A stretch of DNA of 64,000 bases, taken from positions 62,001 through 126,000 of the forward strand of contig NZ_SUMD01000002.1 in the NCBI RefSeq assembly GCF_005049235.1, in the 5' to 3' direction. Made by a program: the position numbers and the translations under genes. The notes below the pieces were generated by a model, which worked only from the letters and a program-made list of their open reading frames with translations, had not been told where the DNA came from and ran no database searches. This document shows, piece after piece, positions 25,541 to 35,587 of the stretch. Source of the stretch: Rhodococcus oryzae. GTDB taxonomy: Bacteria > Actinomycetota > Actinomycetes > Mycobacteriales > Mycobacteriaceae. Each line of letters opens with the position of its first letter. The stretch's first letter is position 1.

Positions 25541-28500
25541 TCAGTTTCGGGCCTGAATCTGCGCTGCAACCTCGGCTGCGAAAGTTGGGTCGGCACGGAT
25601 GCGCGCCACCACCTCGTCAGCGATCTTGCTCAAGTCGAGCGGTCCGGCGAGATCGGCCTCTACCGCCTGCGGGCAACTGATGTCGAGGTGTCGACTGTAG
25701 GCGCTGTTTCCATCGTCGCCGTACGCAGTGAGAACGTGGTCGTACACGAGGTGGACCTTGCTCATAAAGATGTCCAACGTATACGGGCCTTCCGGGAGAC
25801 CCTCGTCGAGCACGCGGCGGATTGTGCTGTTGACGTCGTTGGTGGTCGCGACCTTGCGTCGCCAGTCCTGGATGAGCTTCTCGTGGAGGTGCTCCAGGAG
25901 CTTCTTCGCGCTCTCCTTGACCGCCTCGCGCTCCTCTGCGGTGAGTACAGGATCGGGCTGGGTTAGTAGGTCGAAGATGGCGAGTTCTTCCTCGCTCATG
26001 CCTTCGCGGACAGCGCGTTCTTCTTCCTCTGTCAGCGTCCCGGACAGCTCGATGAGGCGGCGCAGGTACTCGTCGATGTTGACGCTGCCTGCGTTGTAGT
26101 CGGCAATCAGTTGTTCGATGCGCTCGACGAGTTCGAATCGCGTCGGGTTGCGCAACGCTGCGCCGATGGCCTGCTGCCGCAGCAGTTGTGCGAGGCGGTC
26201 GGTCTCGGCCCGCTTACGGCCGGTGAACTTCGCCGCAAGGCCATCGAAGTCGATGAGCGACAGGTCGATCAACGGGTCGGGCTTGGTGCCCTCGGCCGCG
26301 GCTCGGATGACGTACTCTTCAGCGCCGACCGACCGGTCGAGCAGGGCGTCCACGGCGTTGCGCACGGCCGAGATGTCAGCCTCTGGTGGCCGGGTGACCT
26401 CGATGATCCGTTCATGCAATACCCGGATAGCGGCAACCGTGCGCTGCTGCGCGGCGGCCTTCGGGTTCGGCAGAAGCGCCTTGAAGAGCTTCCGTACTTG
26501 GCGCGCCTTCAAGGTGAAGTCGTTACGGGTTTCCTCGTCGACCAGCAGAGCCTCGACAGCGGCATCGCGCTCGGCGATGTGGTTGAAGCCCTCGGCATCG
26601 CGCATGGAAATGAGGTCCACACCGATGCTCGCGCAGTATGAGATCAGTTCTGTGACCGCTGAATCCAGTTCACCGGCGAGGGCGTCGATGATCTCGATCG
26701 GGGACTCCCCGGTGTTCGCAGCACCGTAGACTGCGAGCGCCTTCTCCAGGTTCCGGAAGACGCCGACGTAGTCGACGATGAGCCCGTTGTCCTTCTCCGG
26801 GAAAACGCGATTGGCGCGCGCAATGGTCTGCATCAGCGTGTGGTTCTTCATCGGCCGGTCCAGGTAGACCGTCGACACGCTCGGGGCGTCGAAGCCGGTC
26901 ATCCACATCGCGCAGACGAAAACCAGCCGCAGCGGGTCGTCGGCGTCCTTGAACTTCTCGGCGAGGTCTTCGCGGTTCATCCGCTCACGGTGGGGGCGGA
27001 TGTCGAGACCGAGGTCGTCGAGCATCTTCAGTTCGTTCTGGCCTTGGGAGACCACGACCGCCATGTCGGTGGTCTTCATCAGCTCGATCCGTGACGCCAG
27101 CCAGAGGCGCTCCAGCTCAGGCAGCACATCATGCTGCCGGCGCAACTCGTCGAGGTGCTCAGCCCATGCCTCCTGGACGAGGTCATACATCCGTACGGCG
27201 GCAGCTTTGTCGAGGCCGACGTACATCGCCTTGCCAGAGAACCCACGCCCGACGAAGTGCCGCACCAAGTCGGCAGCGATCGTCTTGAGCCGCTCGGGCC
27301 GGGTCAGCAGCGTGTACTGGGTGCCGAACTCCCGCGTCAGCGCACCCTCCGCGTCCTCATCCAACTCGGCGTCTTCGAGGAGGGCGTCGAGCTCGTCAGA
27401 GAACCCCTCGTTGACCAGTTGCAGCTCTGGGATGCGGTTTTCGTAGTAGAGCGGGACAGTCGCGCCATCTTCGATGGCGTCGCGGAAGCTGTAGGTGCTG
27501 ACGTAGGGGCCGAACTGCTCGCGCGTCGCCTGCTCCTCGCCGGCGATCAGAGGGGTCCCGGTGAAGCCCATCATGGAAGCGTTGGGCAGTGCACGGCGCA
27601 TGTTGAGCGCGAGGGTGTCGTACTGGCTGCGGTGGGCCTCGTCGGTGATGACGATGACGTCGGAGCGGTCAGACAGCACGGGCATCTCACGCTCGCCGGC
27701 CGCCTTGGACGGCTGGAACTTCTGGATCAGTGTGAAGACGTAGCGGTGGTCAGCGGTCAGCAGCTCGCGCAGGTGCGTGATTGATTCGGCGTGGACCCTC
27801 GCCTCTGGTGGGATAGCTCCGGCGTCAGCGAACTCGCCGTGGAGCTGGGTGTCGAGTTCGGTTCGGTCTGTGACCATGATGAACGTCCACTTGCCCGCGA
27901 CCTGGCGGAGCACCTTTTGCGTGAACCACAGCATCGACAATGACTTGCCGGAACCCTGTGTGTGCCAGAAGACCCCGAGCCGTTTGTCCTGCTCGGAACG
28001 TGCACGGTGCAGGTTCTCGATCGCGGCGTTGACTCCGAGGTACTGGTGCGAGCGTGCGATGTTCTTGATCAGCCCACCCGGGCGCTCCAGATAGGCGACG
28101 AAGTTCTCGAACAGGTCGAGCAGGATCGCAGGGTCACAGGTGCCACGCAACGCGGTCTCCAAGGCGATCTTGCCGCGCGTCCCATCGGCGTCGATGACCT
28201 TCCAGTCACCGAAGAACTCCCACGGAGAGTACGTCGACCCCACCTTGGCCTCGCTGCCGTTGGAGAGCAGCACGAAGCAGTTGGGGACGAAGAGTTGCGG
28301 GATGGTATCGCGATAGTCGGTGAGGTTGTCGCCGTAAGCCGACTGCACCGGCTCATTCGGTTCCTTGAACTCCATCAGCACCAGCGGCACGCCGTTGACA
28401 AACAGGGCGACATCGAGCCGGCGGCTGTGCAGATGGCCCTTGACCCACATCTGCTGCACCGCCAGCAGGTCGTTGTTCGTCGGGTCCTTCAAGTCGAGGT

Positions 28501-28858
28501 AGCGAAGCGCCTCGATGCATTTGTCGCCGTTCTCATCGACCCATTCGGCCTGGTAGCCGTCGCACAGCAGGTCATGAACCTCGCGGTTGGCGCGCACACG
28601 GTCCATGGCCGAGCGGTCTTTGGTGAGTACCTCGATGGCCTCGTTGATCGCGGTATCGGGCACATCCTCTGGGATGAGCTTGCGCATCGCGAACCGGAGT
28701 CGGTGGGTGAGCACGACCTCATGCTGAGAGTCGCGGCCTAGCGTGCCTTGCGCGCCAAGGGTTTCGGAGAAGGCGTCGACTGGAGTCCAGCCGAGCTTGG
28801 CAAGCAGCTCCATGCTTGGCTTCTCGACGTAGTCGTACTCCGGACCCTTCGCCATCAT
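25541..28858 (-). CDS. hsdR: Type I restriction enzyme, R (endonuclease/translocase) subunit
   Basis: A 1,105-residue HsdR, normal length. An N-terminal PD-(D/E)xK nuclease core is visible in 'DVALFVNGVPLVLMEFKEP'. The SF2 helicase motor follows: motif I 'HTQGSGKSLSMLWF', motif II 'DEAHRSQ', then 'MMGFTGTPL' (motif III) and 'MWMTGFDAPSVSTVYLDRPM' (motifs V/VI). The C-terminal helical region would contact HsdM. It cuts unmethylated DNA after ATP-driven translocation, as part of an R2M2S complex. Its ATG overlaps the hsdS stop by one base (TAATG). From 25257 to 25540 no gene was seen. Confidence 0.95.
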   Translation of the reverse strand: MMAKGPEYDYVEKPSMELLAKLGWTPVDAFSETLGAQGTLGRDSQHEVVLTHRLRFAMRKLIPEDVPDTAINEAIEVLTKDRSAMDRVRANREVHDLLCDGYQAEWVDENGDKCIEALRYLDLKDPTNNDLLAVQQMWVKGHLHSRRLDVALFVNGVPLVLMEFKEPNEPVQSAYGDNLTDYRDTIPQLFVPNCFVLLSNGSEAKVGSTYSPWEFFGDWKVIDADGTRGKIALETALRGTCDPAILLDLFENFVAYLERPGGLIKNIARSHQYLGVNAAIENLHRARSEQDKRLGVFWHTQGSGKSLSMLWFTQKVLRQVAGKWTFIMVTDRTELDTQLHGEFADAGAIPPEARVHAESITHLRELLTADHRYVFTLIQKFQPSKAAGEREMPVLSDRSDVIVITDEAHRSQYDTLALNMRRALPNASMMGFTGTPLIAGEEQATREQFGPYVSTYSFRDAIEDGATVPLYYENRIPELQLVNEGFSDELDALLEDAELDEDAEGALTREFGTQYTLLTRPERLKTIAADLVRHFVGRGFSGKAMYVGLDKAAAVRMYDLVQEAWAEHLDELRRQHDVLPELERLWLASRIELMKTTDMAVVVSQGQNELKMLDDLGLDIRPHRERMNREDLAEKFKDADDPLRLVFVCAMWMTGFDAPSVSTVYLDRPMKNHTLMQTIARANRVFPEKDNGLIVDYVGVFRNLEKALAVYGAANTGESPIEIIDALAGELDSAVTELISYCASIGVDLISMRDAEGFNHIAERDAAVEALLVDEETRNDFTLKARQVRKLFKALLPNPKAAAQQRTVAAIRVLHERIIEVTRPPEADISAVRNAVDALLDRSVGAEEYVIRAAAEGTKPDPLIDLSLIDFDGLAAKFTGRKRAETDRLAQLLRQQAIGAALRNPTRFELVERIEQLIADYNAGSVNIDEYLRRLIELSGTLTEEEERAVREGMSEEELAIFDLLTQPDPVLTAEEREAVKESAKKLLEHLHEKLIQDWRRKVATTNDVNSTIRRVLDEGLPEGPYTLDIFMSKVHLVYDHVLTAYGDDGNSAYSRHLDISCPQAVEADLAGPLDLSKIADEVVARIRADPTFAAEVAAQIQARN

Positions 28859-30117
28859 TACGCAACTACCCCCGCAATCAGCGCGTCGAGATCGAGCTTC
28901 GAGACATCAATCTGCCCGGTCACAAGCTTTGGGAGCAGCAAGTCGCGAAGTTCGCTCAAAGCGACAATTTCACGCTGAAGGGCGTGCGAAAGCCGCCAAG
29001 GCGCGCGTACCACATCGGTAAAGGCGGTCACGATCGGGTGTGGGGGCGCAATAGCGCGCGCTGACGCCACCTTGTCCTTACTCACGTTTTGTTGCGCCGC
29101 TCCCTGGGCGATCGTGTTTAGGTGGACCCGTAGACTTTCGAGCACGAACCATAGATACTCGGTGGTCGCAACAGCTTGGTTGGCGACCAAGCCGAGCGCG
29201 GCTTGATTTGCGCTAGAAGCGGTGGCCACGAGGCCAAGACGCCCAACAGTCGGCGAGCCGTAGATCGCCATCAGAACTGTCTCGGGTTCAAATATTCGGC
29301 CCTTCACCATTGCGAGAGCTGAAATCCGTTCAGACGAGCTAATCAGGACCGAGTCCGTGAGGTCGCCCGTCTTGTACCAGTCGACTTCAGGGTCGGACCA
29401 GAATTTCGGCTCGGACCGTTTGGGGGTGGCACCGGCCTGAATGCGGGTACACAGGTCCGCAACTGTTCGCACTTCCCACCCATCAGGAATCGGGCCGAGG
29501 TCGGAGTCGATGAGGGAGATGTCCTCGTGTCCGGGGTAGCGGAACTTCACGAACCACTCGCGGTAGATGGCCCGCGCCATCTCCTCCAGCACTTCCACCT
29601 GCCGCCGATTGTTCGCGATCAGGTCCTCGATTGCGTCAAGGACTGCGCCGACGACCGCCTGCGAACTCCTCGGAAGTAGTGGGATCTCCACAGCCTTCAG
29701 TTCTGGCTGCCTGATGCCGCTCACTGTCGTCCCGCTAGCACGTCGACGCAAGCTCGCTTGCGCATTTGGCGAGCGGAGGTAGTGGAAGAAGTAGCTGGGG
29801 TCGACAAGGCCAGGATCAGGCCGAAGGAGGATGACCCGCTGTGCCAGCGCAATTTTGGCGTCTAGTCCAACCCGGGCGACCTCGCCCAGTGGAGCTTCTG
29901 TGGTGACGAGGACGTCGCCAGACTTTGGCAATCCTCTTCGCATCCAAGTCTCGTAGGTGGCCTCGGCGATGTACTCACGCCGATCGGTCAAGATGGTCCC
30001 GCCCTTGATCACTTTCGCCGTGACCAGCGGCACTCCTGCTTCCGTTTTGGGCGGCGTCTTGCCTCGGTAATCGATCAGCGTCTCTATCAGTTCACCGATC
30101 GTTGACTCGGTGCTCAT
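28858..30117 (-). CDS. hsdS: Type I restriction enzyme, S (specificity) subunit
   Basis: A 419-residue HsdS with two target-recognition halves, each followed by a conserved helix. The first half starts 'IGELIETLIDYRGKTPPKTE' and ends in 'VEVLEEMARAIYREWFVKFR'; the second starts 'LGPIPDGWEVRTVADLC' and ends in 'SELRDLLLPKLVTGQIDVS'. Each half reads one part of a split recognition sequence; the sequence itself cannot be deduced here. The ATG overlaps the hsdM stop as ATGA. No inverted repeats or extra S fragments suggest phase variation. Confidence 0.93.
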   Translation of the reverse strand: MSTESTIGELIETLIDYRGKTPPKTEAGVPLVTAKVIKGGTILTDRREYIAEATYETWMRRGLPKSGDVLVTTEAPLGEVARVGLDAKIALAQRVILLRPDPGLVDPSYFFHYLRSPNAQASLRRRASGTTVSGIRQPELKAVEIPLLPRSSQAVVGAVLDAIEDLIANNRRQVEVLEEMARAIYREWFVKFRYPGHEDISLIDSDLGPIPDGWEVRTVADLCTRIQAGATPKRSEPKFWSDPEVDWYKTGDLTDSVLISSSERISALAMVKGRIFEPETVLMAIYGSPTVGRLGLVATASSANQAALGLVANQAVATTEYLWFVLESLRVHLNTIAQGAAQQNVSKDKVASARAIAPPHPIVTAFTDVVRAPWRLSHALQREIVALSELRDLLLPKLVTGQIDVSKLDLDALIAGVVA

Positions 30118-31664
30118 ACGTCGAGAATCCCTTGCATCGCCGCGTCGACCTTGGCCCGAAGCGAGTCGGCCTCACCACTCAACTGGGTAAACTCCTCGTA
30201 CAGCTCTTCGAGCTTGACCACGAATTCTTCGTCATCCTCGTCGACGGCAGCAGAACCCGCGTAGCGACCAGGGTTGAGGCTCCACCCTTGCGCCTCAATC
30301 TCAGCGCGGGTGGCGATCTTGCACAGGCCTGGAACGTCGACGTACGTGCCGTCAGGGAAGTGCTGCTCGATCAAGGTCTCGCTGCCTGCGACCTTTTCGA
30401 CATCCTCGCCACGGTAGAGCCGCACGACGTTGGCGAGGAACTCGATCTGTTCCGGTTTGAAATCGCGGTGGGCGCGGTCGATCTGGTTGTAGATGTGTCG
30501 AGCGTCGAGGAAGAGAACCGTGTCCTCACGAGTGGTGCCTGCCTTGGCTTTGTCGAAGAACCACAGCGTCACGGGCAAGGTCACCGTATAGAAGAAGTTG
30601 GAGCTGATCGCAACCATGACGTCGACCGCGCCCGACTCGACGATCTGCTTGCGGATCTCCTTTTCGGAATGGCCTGCATCGCCCGCTGAGTTCGCCATGA
30701 CGAAGCCCGCGCGACCGTCCGGCTTGAGCGCGGAGTAAAACTCCTGAATCCACAGGTAGTTCGCGTTGTCATTGCGCGGCATGCCGAAGGGGAACCTCTT
30801 GTCGCCAGCGAGCTGGTCTTTCTTTACCTTGTCGACGTTGAACGGAGGGTTAGCCATGACATAGTCGAATGCGCCGACCGCGCCGTGTGGGTCTTCGTAA
30901 TAGCTGTTGGCCTGTCGGATGTCGCCTGAGAGGCCATGTAACGCCAAGTTCATCTTGGCCAACGGGACGGTGTCGTCGGTCTTCTCCGCTCCGTAGATCG
31001 AGAGCTTGCGGGTCGCGGATTCGTGGTGGCGCTCGACGAACTTCGCGCATTGAACGAACATGCCGCCCGACCCGCAAGCAGGATCCAGTACGCGGCCTTG
31101 GAATGGCTCCAGGATCTCGACGATGAGCCGGACGATCGAGTAAGGCGTGAAGTACTCACCGCCGCCTTTGCCTTCCTGAGCGGCGAAGTTCGACAGGAAG
31201 TCTTCGTAGATGAAGCCGAACGCGTCACCTTCGAGCTGGGTGGGTAGCGGCGCGAACATACGCAGCAACTCGATCAGCGTTGAGCGTTCAAGCTTCTGGT
31301 AGCCGCGCGGCAGGATGTCCTTGAGTTCCGGATTGGCCGCCTCGACCGCCCTCATCGCTTGATCGACGGCCTTGCCAACGTCATCGCCCTCAGGCAGGTC
31401 GACGAGGTGAGACAGACGCGACTCATCGGGCACGTACAGCACCGACCTCGCCTTGAAGTCTGCGATCGTCGCAGGGTTGCGTTTGGTCGCCCTTGTCTCG
31501 ATCTCGCCACGCACTGCTTCGAAGCGATTCTCGGCGTATGCGAGGAACACCAACCCTAGTACCGGGTCGCGGTACTGACCCGGCGTCAGCTTCGAGTTGG
31601 CTCGCAGTTCGTCGGCGGCGGCCCACAGGGTCGCGCGCACTTTGCCAAGGTCGGTAGTTTTCAC
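30114..31664 (-). CDS. hsdM: Type I restriction enzyme, M (N6-adenine methyltransferase) subunit
   Basis: About 516 residues from GTG 31664 ('VKTTDLGKVRATLWAAADEL'), which fits the usual HsdM start; an ATG at 31712 would add 16 residues. An N-terminal helical HsdM domain is followed by the AdoMet-binding motif 'LDPACGSGGMF' and the catalytic 'NPPF' of N6-adenine methyltransferases. 'GEYFTPYSIVRLIVEIL' before motif I is typical. It methylates host DNA with HsdS and forms the restriction complex with HsdR. First gene of the hsdM-hsdS-hsdR operon at the right end of the island. Confidence 0.94.
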   Translation of the reverse strand: MKTTDLGKVRATLWAAADELRANSKLTPGQYRDPVLGLVFLAYAENRFEAVRGEIETRATKRNPATIADFKARSVLYVPDESRLSHLVDLPEGDDVGKAVDQAMRAVEAANPELKDILPRGYQKLERSTLIELLRMFAPLPTQLEGDAFGFIYEDFLSNFAAQEGKGGGEYFTPYSIVRLIVEILEPFQGRVLDPACGSGGMFVQCAKFVERHHESATRKLSIYGAEKTDDTVPLAKMNLALHGLSGDIRQANSYYEDPHGAVGAFDYVMANPPFNVDKVKKDQLAGDKRFPFGMPRNDNANYLWIQEFYSALKPDGRAGFVMANSAGDAGHSEKEIRKQIVESGAVDVMVAISSNFFYTVTLPVTLWFFDKAKAGTTREDTVLFLDARHIYNQIDRAHRDFKPEQIEFLANVVRLYRGEDVEKVAGSETLIEQHFPDGTYVDVPGLCKIATRAEIEAQGWSLNPGRYAGSAAVDEDDEEFVVKLEELYEEFTQLSGEADSLRAKVDAAMQGILDV

Positions 31665-31891
31665 GGTTCGAAGACTAACTGGGGGTACTACCGGTTCTGG
31701 CGCAATCCCCACCCTGTCGGCGACGTCCGGCAGAGTCGCGGACTGCCCAGACCAGTCCCTGGGCCTGACCTGCCTCGCAGTCCGGAATCACGTCACGCAA
31801 TCCGCCGAAGAGATGGCGACGTCGGAAAGGGGAACCTGCCGGCGCTCACCCCCACACACGCCGAAGCGGAGGATCAGGCGACCCAAGCCAA

Positions 31892-31968
31892 CGAAAAACG
31901 AGGTCACGACCTCTTTCGAGTTCGTGACCTCGTTCGTCGCAGTTCGTAGAACTGCTCCTGGTGGGCGA
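31892..31968. other. Right boundary repeat of the island (attR-like), with the tRNA-Leu terminator
   Basis: Copy of 2033-2109 (by eye about 85% alike through the hairpin). On the minus strand, tRNA-Leu is followed by the small dyad GCAGTTC-3-GAACTGC and then the stem AACGAGGTCACGA / TCGTGACCTCGTT (31934 down to 31897) with a run of five Ts: a working Rho-independent terminator for the tRNA. The repeat runs into the tRNA 3' end. Confidence 0.65.
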
Positions 31969-32044
31969 AGGGGGACTTGAACCCCCACGTCCCGAAGGAC
32001 ACTGGCACCTGAAGCCAGCGCGTCTGCCATTCCGCCACTCGCCC
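31959..32044 (-). tRNA. leuU: tRNA-Leu (anticodon CAG)
   Basis: A complete cloverleaf: acceptor GGGCGAG pairing with TTCGCCC, long variable arm (GTCCTTCGGGAC), T-loop TTCAAGT, anticodon loop TTCAGGT giving CAG, and an encoded CCA end (31959-31961). It is the apparent integration target of the island; its 3' end is intact. Gene symbol is a convention only. Confidence 0.93.
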
Positions 32045-32206
32045 GAGCGACGCCGGAAACATTAACACGTGCCGGTCGGGAATGACGATTCGCCCTCCCG
32101 ACCTGCGAAGGAAGCGATCACCCACACCGGCGTCCGGCAAAGGTAGATATCATGCAGTGGCGGCATCGAGGCCGCGACACGCCACCGGGACCGGAGAGGA
32201 GCCACG

Positions 32207-33502
32207 ATGGGGATCGTCCAGCGATTCGAGCGCAAGCTGCAGGGCGCCGTCGGGGATGCCTTCGCCCGGGTCTTCGGAGGCGGCGTCATGCCCCAAGAGG
32301 TGGAATCCGCACTCCAACAGGAGGCCACCGACCGGGTTCAGCACCTCGATGGCGGACACCTGCTGGCCCCCAACATGTACGTGATCACCATCAACGAATC
32401 CGATCACGACGAACTGGCGACGGACCGGGACTTGACAGTCAAGGCCTTCGCCCGACACCTTGAGGGCTTCATCCGCGACCAGGGATGGCAGACCTATGGC
32501 CCCATCACCGTGCGGTTCGAACCGAGCCCGGCGTTGCACACGGGCCAGTTCCGGACCAGCGGGACGGTGGACCCCGATGCGGGGCGGCCACCGGCTCGTA
32601 GCCCAGGCCCGGAAGTGCACGCAGTCCCGCTACCTCGACCCTCCGCTCATCCGAACCCAGGAGCTGGCCCCATGACGCAGAACTCAGGCTACGACGCCAA
32701 CCGCGAGCCCGCGGACAACGAGGGCCGGCCCGAATACCAGCCGGCATACGCCTCGAACGGGTACGCCAACGGCAACAGCTACCCCAGCGAGCAGCCGCGC
32801 AACAACGGCTACGCGAGCGAGCAGCCGCGCAACGGCTACGAGCGCCCCTACGGCGGCGGCTACCAGGATCCGTACGCGCAGGGCGGCAGCGACCCGTACG
32901 CCCAGCCGGCGAACGATCCCTACGCACAGGGCGCGGGCGATCCCTACGCGCAGCAGGGCGGCAACGACCCGTACGCCCAGCCCGCCAACGATCCCTACGC
33001 GCAGCAGGGCGGCTACCAGCAGAGCGCGCCGGCCTACCCGCCGCAGTCCCCCGCCTACCCGCCGCAGCAGCAGGGCTCCGGCTACCCGGCCCCGCAGGCC
33101 CCGCAGGCCCCGCAGAGCTACGACTACCAGCAGGGCGCGTACGGCCAGGACTACCCGGCCTACGACCAGCAGCCGTACGGCGCGGGCGCGTACTCGGGCT
33201 TCGATGCCGACCGCACCTTCACGGTCACGCTGCAGCTCGAGGACGGCAGCGGCCGCAACTTCCAGCTCCGCGAGGGCCGCAACGTGATCGGCCGCGGTCA
33301 GGAGGCACAGTTCCGGCTGCCCGACACCGGAGTCTCGCGTCGCCACATCGAGATCCGCTGGGACGGCCAGGTCGCGATGCTCTCGGATCTCGGCTCGACC
33401 AACGGCACCACCGTGAACGGCGCCCCGGTTCAGGATTGGCAGCTCGCCGACGGTGATGTGATCCGCGCGGGCAACTCCGAGATCCTGGTCCGTATCCTCT
33501 GA
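32207..33502 (+). CDS. fhaA: FhaA, FHA-domain protein of cell-wall regulation
   Basis: A 431-residue protein. The N-terminal ~115 residues ('MGIVQRFERKLQGAVGDAFA') are the DUF3662 domain of FhaA. A long low-complexity middle has repeated DPYAQ and PAYPPQ units. The C-terminal FHA domain (about 340-431) has 'GRNVIGRGQEAQFRLPDTGV', 'SRRHIEI' and 'DLGSTNGTTVNG', the phosphothreonine-binding loops. In mycobacteria FhaA is phosphorylated by PknB and binds the pseudokinase of MviN to restrain peptidoglycan synthesis. The ATG has GGAGAGGAG upstream. First gene of the operon ending at pknB. Confidence 0.95.
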   Translation: MGIVQRFERKLQGAVGDAFARVFGGGVMPQEVESALQQEATDRVQHLDGGHLLAPNMYVITINESDHDELATDRDLTVKAFARHLEGFIRDQGWQTYGPITVRFEPSPALHTGQFRTSGTVDPDAGRPPARSPGPEVHAVPLPRPSAHPNPGAGPMTQNSGYDANREPADNEGRPEYQPAYASNGYANGNSYPSEQPRNNGYASEQPRNGYERPYGGGYQDPYAQGGSDPYAQPANDPYAQGAGDPYAQQGGNDPYAQPANDPYAQQGGYQQSAPAYPPQSPAYPPQQQGSGYPAPQAPQAPQSYDYQQGAYGQDYPAYDQQPYGAGAYSGFDADRTFTVTLQLEDGSGRNFQLREGRNVIGRGQEAQFRLPDTGVSRRHIEIRWDGQVAMLSDLGSTNGTTVNGAPVQDWQLADGDVIRAGNSEILVRIL

Positions 33503-33668
33503 TCCGCCACGGCGGTAACAGCCGAACCAGCGGAAGCCTCTTCGGATTCCGTATGGTGGTTGCGCACCCATATCGCGATCGACACAGGCCGCATCGCCAT
33601 AGGATGCTGCCTATAAAATGCCGGAGTTCGGGACCACCCGATCGCCACGAATGAGGAGGTGGACCGCC

Positions 33669-34133
33669 GTGCAGGGACTCATCCTGCAGTTGACCAGGGC
33701 GGGCTTCCTGCTGTTGCTGTGGCTGTTCGTCTGGGGCGTGCTCCGGGCCCTGCGCAGTGACGTCTACGCCGCCTCGGGTGTGCGTGTCCCGCCCCGGTAT
33801 TCGCGGAGCGCCTCGGTGCTGCCCTCGTTCGGCAAGCCGAAGGTGGCCAAGTTCCTCATCGTCACGCAGGGCGCGCTGGCGGGCACCCGCATCACGCTCG
33901 GCGCGCAGCCCGTCCTGATCGGCCGAGCCGACGATTCCACGCTCGTGCTCACCGACGACTACGCCTCCACCCGGCACGCCCGGCTGTCCCAGCGCGGAAC
34001 CGACTGGTACGTGGAGGATCTCGGATCGACGAACGGCACCTACCTGGACCGGGCGAAGGTGACCACCGCGGTGCGGGTTCCCCTCGGCACCCCGGTTCGC
34101 GTGGGCAAGACCGTGATCGAGCTGCGCCCGTGA
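33669..34133 (+). CDS. fhaB: FhaB (FipA), membrane FHA-domain protein
   Basis: A 154-residue protein starting at GTG ('VQGLILQLTRAGFLLLLWLF'), with GAGGAGG nine bases upstream; this beats upstream in-frame starts and matches the usual FhaB N-terminus. One membrane helix is followed by an FHA domain ('PVLIGRADDSTLVLTDDYAS', 'TRHARLS', 'DLGSTNGTYLD'). The mycobacterial homologue links PknA phosphorylation to FtsZ/FtsQ at division. Its stop overlaps the pstP start by four bases. Confidence 0.93.
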   Translation: MQGLILQLTRAGFLLLLWLFVWGVLRALRSDVYAASGVRVPPRYSRSASVLPSFGKPKVAKFLIVTQGALAGTRITLGAQPVLIGRADDSTLVLTDDYASTRHARLSQRGTDWYVEDLGSTNGTYLDRAKVTTAVRVPLGTPVRVGKTVIELRP

Positions 34134-35587
34134 CCCTCGTCCTCCGTTACGCGGCGCGCAGCGACCGCGGCCTGGTGCGCTCGAACAACGAAGATTCCGT
34201 GTACGCGGGCGCCCGGCTACTCGCGCTCGCCGACGGCATGGGCGGCCACGCCGCGGGCGAGGTCGCCTCCCAGCTGATGATCGCGGCCCTCGCACATCTC
34301 GACGACGACGAACCCGGCGAGGACCTGCTGGGCAAGCTCGAGGCCGCCACCCGCGCGGGCAACGCCGCCATCGCCGATCAGGTCGAGGAGGAGCCCGAAC
34401 TCGACGGCATGGGCACCACCCTGACCGCGATCCTGTTCGCGGGCAGCAAGCTCGGCCTGGTGCACATCGGCGACTCACGCGCGTACCTGCTGCGCGAGGG
34501 CGTGCTCACCCAGATCACCCGCGACGACACCTTCGTCCAGTCCCTCGTCGACGAGGGACGGATCACCGCCGAGCAGGCGCACACCCACCCGCAGCGTTCC
34601 CTGATCATGCGGGCGCTGACCGGCAACGAGATCGAGCCGACGCTCACGGTCCGGGAGGCCCGCGCGGGCGACCGGTACCTGCTGTGCTCCGACGGGCTCT
34701 CCGATGTCGTCAGCGACGAGACCATCTCGGAGGTGCTCGGTGAGGGGGAGCACGGCGAGTCCGCCGACCGGCTGATCGAACTGGCGCTGCGCAGCGGCGG
34801 ACCGGACAACGTCACCGTCGTGGTCGCCGACGTCATCGACCTCGACTACGGCCAGAGCCATCCCATCGTGGCGGGCGCCGCCTCCCACGAGGACGAGGAC
34901 GACTCCCCGCCGCCGGACACCGCCGCCGGACGGGCCGCCGCCATGCGCCCGCCGCGGGCGACCCCGCGCCGGGTGACCGGCCCGGTCGACACCGACGCCG
35001 CGAAGCCGAAGCGCCGACTGACCTGGATCCTGTTGGGGCTGGGCCTGATCGCCGTCGTGGTCGTGGGACTCGTGGTCGGGCGCAGCCTGATCCGCAGCAA
35101 CTACTACGTGGGCGCGGACGACAGCCGGGTGACCGTGCTGCGCGGCGTCCCCGGTTCCGTGTTCGGGTACTCGCTGCAGGAGGCGAACCTCGTCGGGTGC
35201 ATCACCAACAGCGGCTCGCTGAGCCTGGTGACCCCGGACGCCGAGCCGACGAACTGCACCCTGATGATGGTGGACGATCTGCAGCCCTCGGCCCGTGAAC
35301 AGGTGCGCGCCGGCCTGCCGTCCGGGAGCCTCGACGACGCCAAGCGGCAGATGAGCCGTCTCGCGACCGCCGACCTGCTCCCGGTGTGCCAGAGCGCCAC
35401 CGCCGCGCCTCCCGCTCCCCCGGCGACCGGTGTCCCCGCCGCGCCGACCACCCCGGCCGCGCCGACCAACCCACCGCCGCCGTCCGCGGCGCCGCCGACG
35501 CCCGGCACCACCGCGGCACCGCCGATCAGCCCCTCCGAGTTGGCTCAGGCACAGGTGCCCGGGCAGAACTGCAGGACCGGCCGCTGA
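34130..35587 (+). CDS. pstP: PstP, PP2C-type Ser/Thr protein phosphatase
   Basis: A 485-residue membrane phosphatase. All PPM motifs are present: '[14 protein letters not shown]', '[15 protein letters not shown]', 'HIGDSRAYL', '[12 protein letters not shown]' and '[12 protein letters not shown]', with Asp residues for Mn/Mg binding. A Pro-rich juxtamembrane part leads to a single helix '[20 protein letters not shown]' and an extracellular domain ending in a Pro/Ala/Thr tail. It reverses phosphorylation by PknA, PknB and their targets. Starts inside the fhaB stop and ends inside the rodA start. Confidence 0.96.
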   Translation: MTLVLRYAARSDRGLVRSNNEDSVYAGARLLALADGMGGHAAGEVASQLMIAALAHLDDDEPGEDLLGKLEAATRAGNAAIADQVEEEPELDGMGTTLTAILFAGSKLGLVHIGDSRAYLLREGVLTQITRDDTFVQSLVDEGRITAEQAHTHPQRSLIMRALTGNEIEPTLTVREARAGDRYLLCSDGLSDVVSDETISEVLGEGEHGESADRLIELALRSGGPDNVTVVVADVIDLDYGQSHPIVAGAASHEDEDDSPPPDTAAGRAAAMRPPRATPRRVTGPVDTDAAKPKRRLTWILLGLGLIAVVVVGLVVGRSLIRSNYYVGADDSRVTVLRGVPGSVFGYSLQEANLVGCITNSGSLSLVTPDAEPTNCTLMMVDDLQPSAREQVRAGLPSGSLDDAKRQMSRLATADLLPVCQSATAAPPAPPATGVPAAPTTPAAPTNPPPPSAAPPTPGTTAAPPISPSELAQAQVPGQNCRTGR

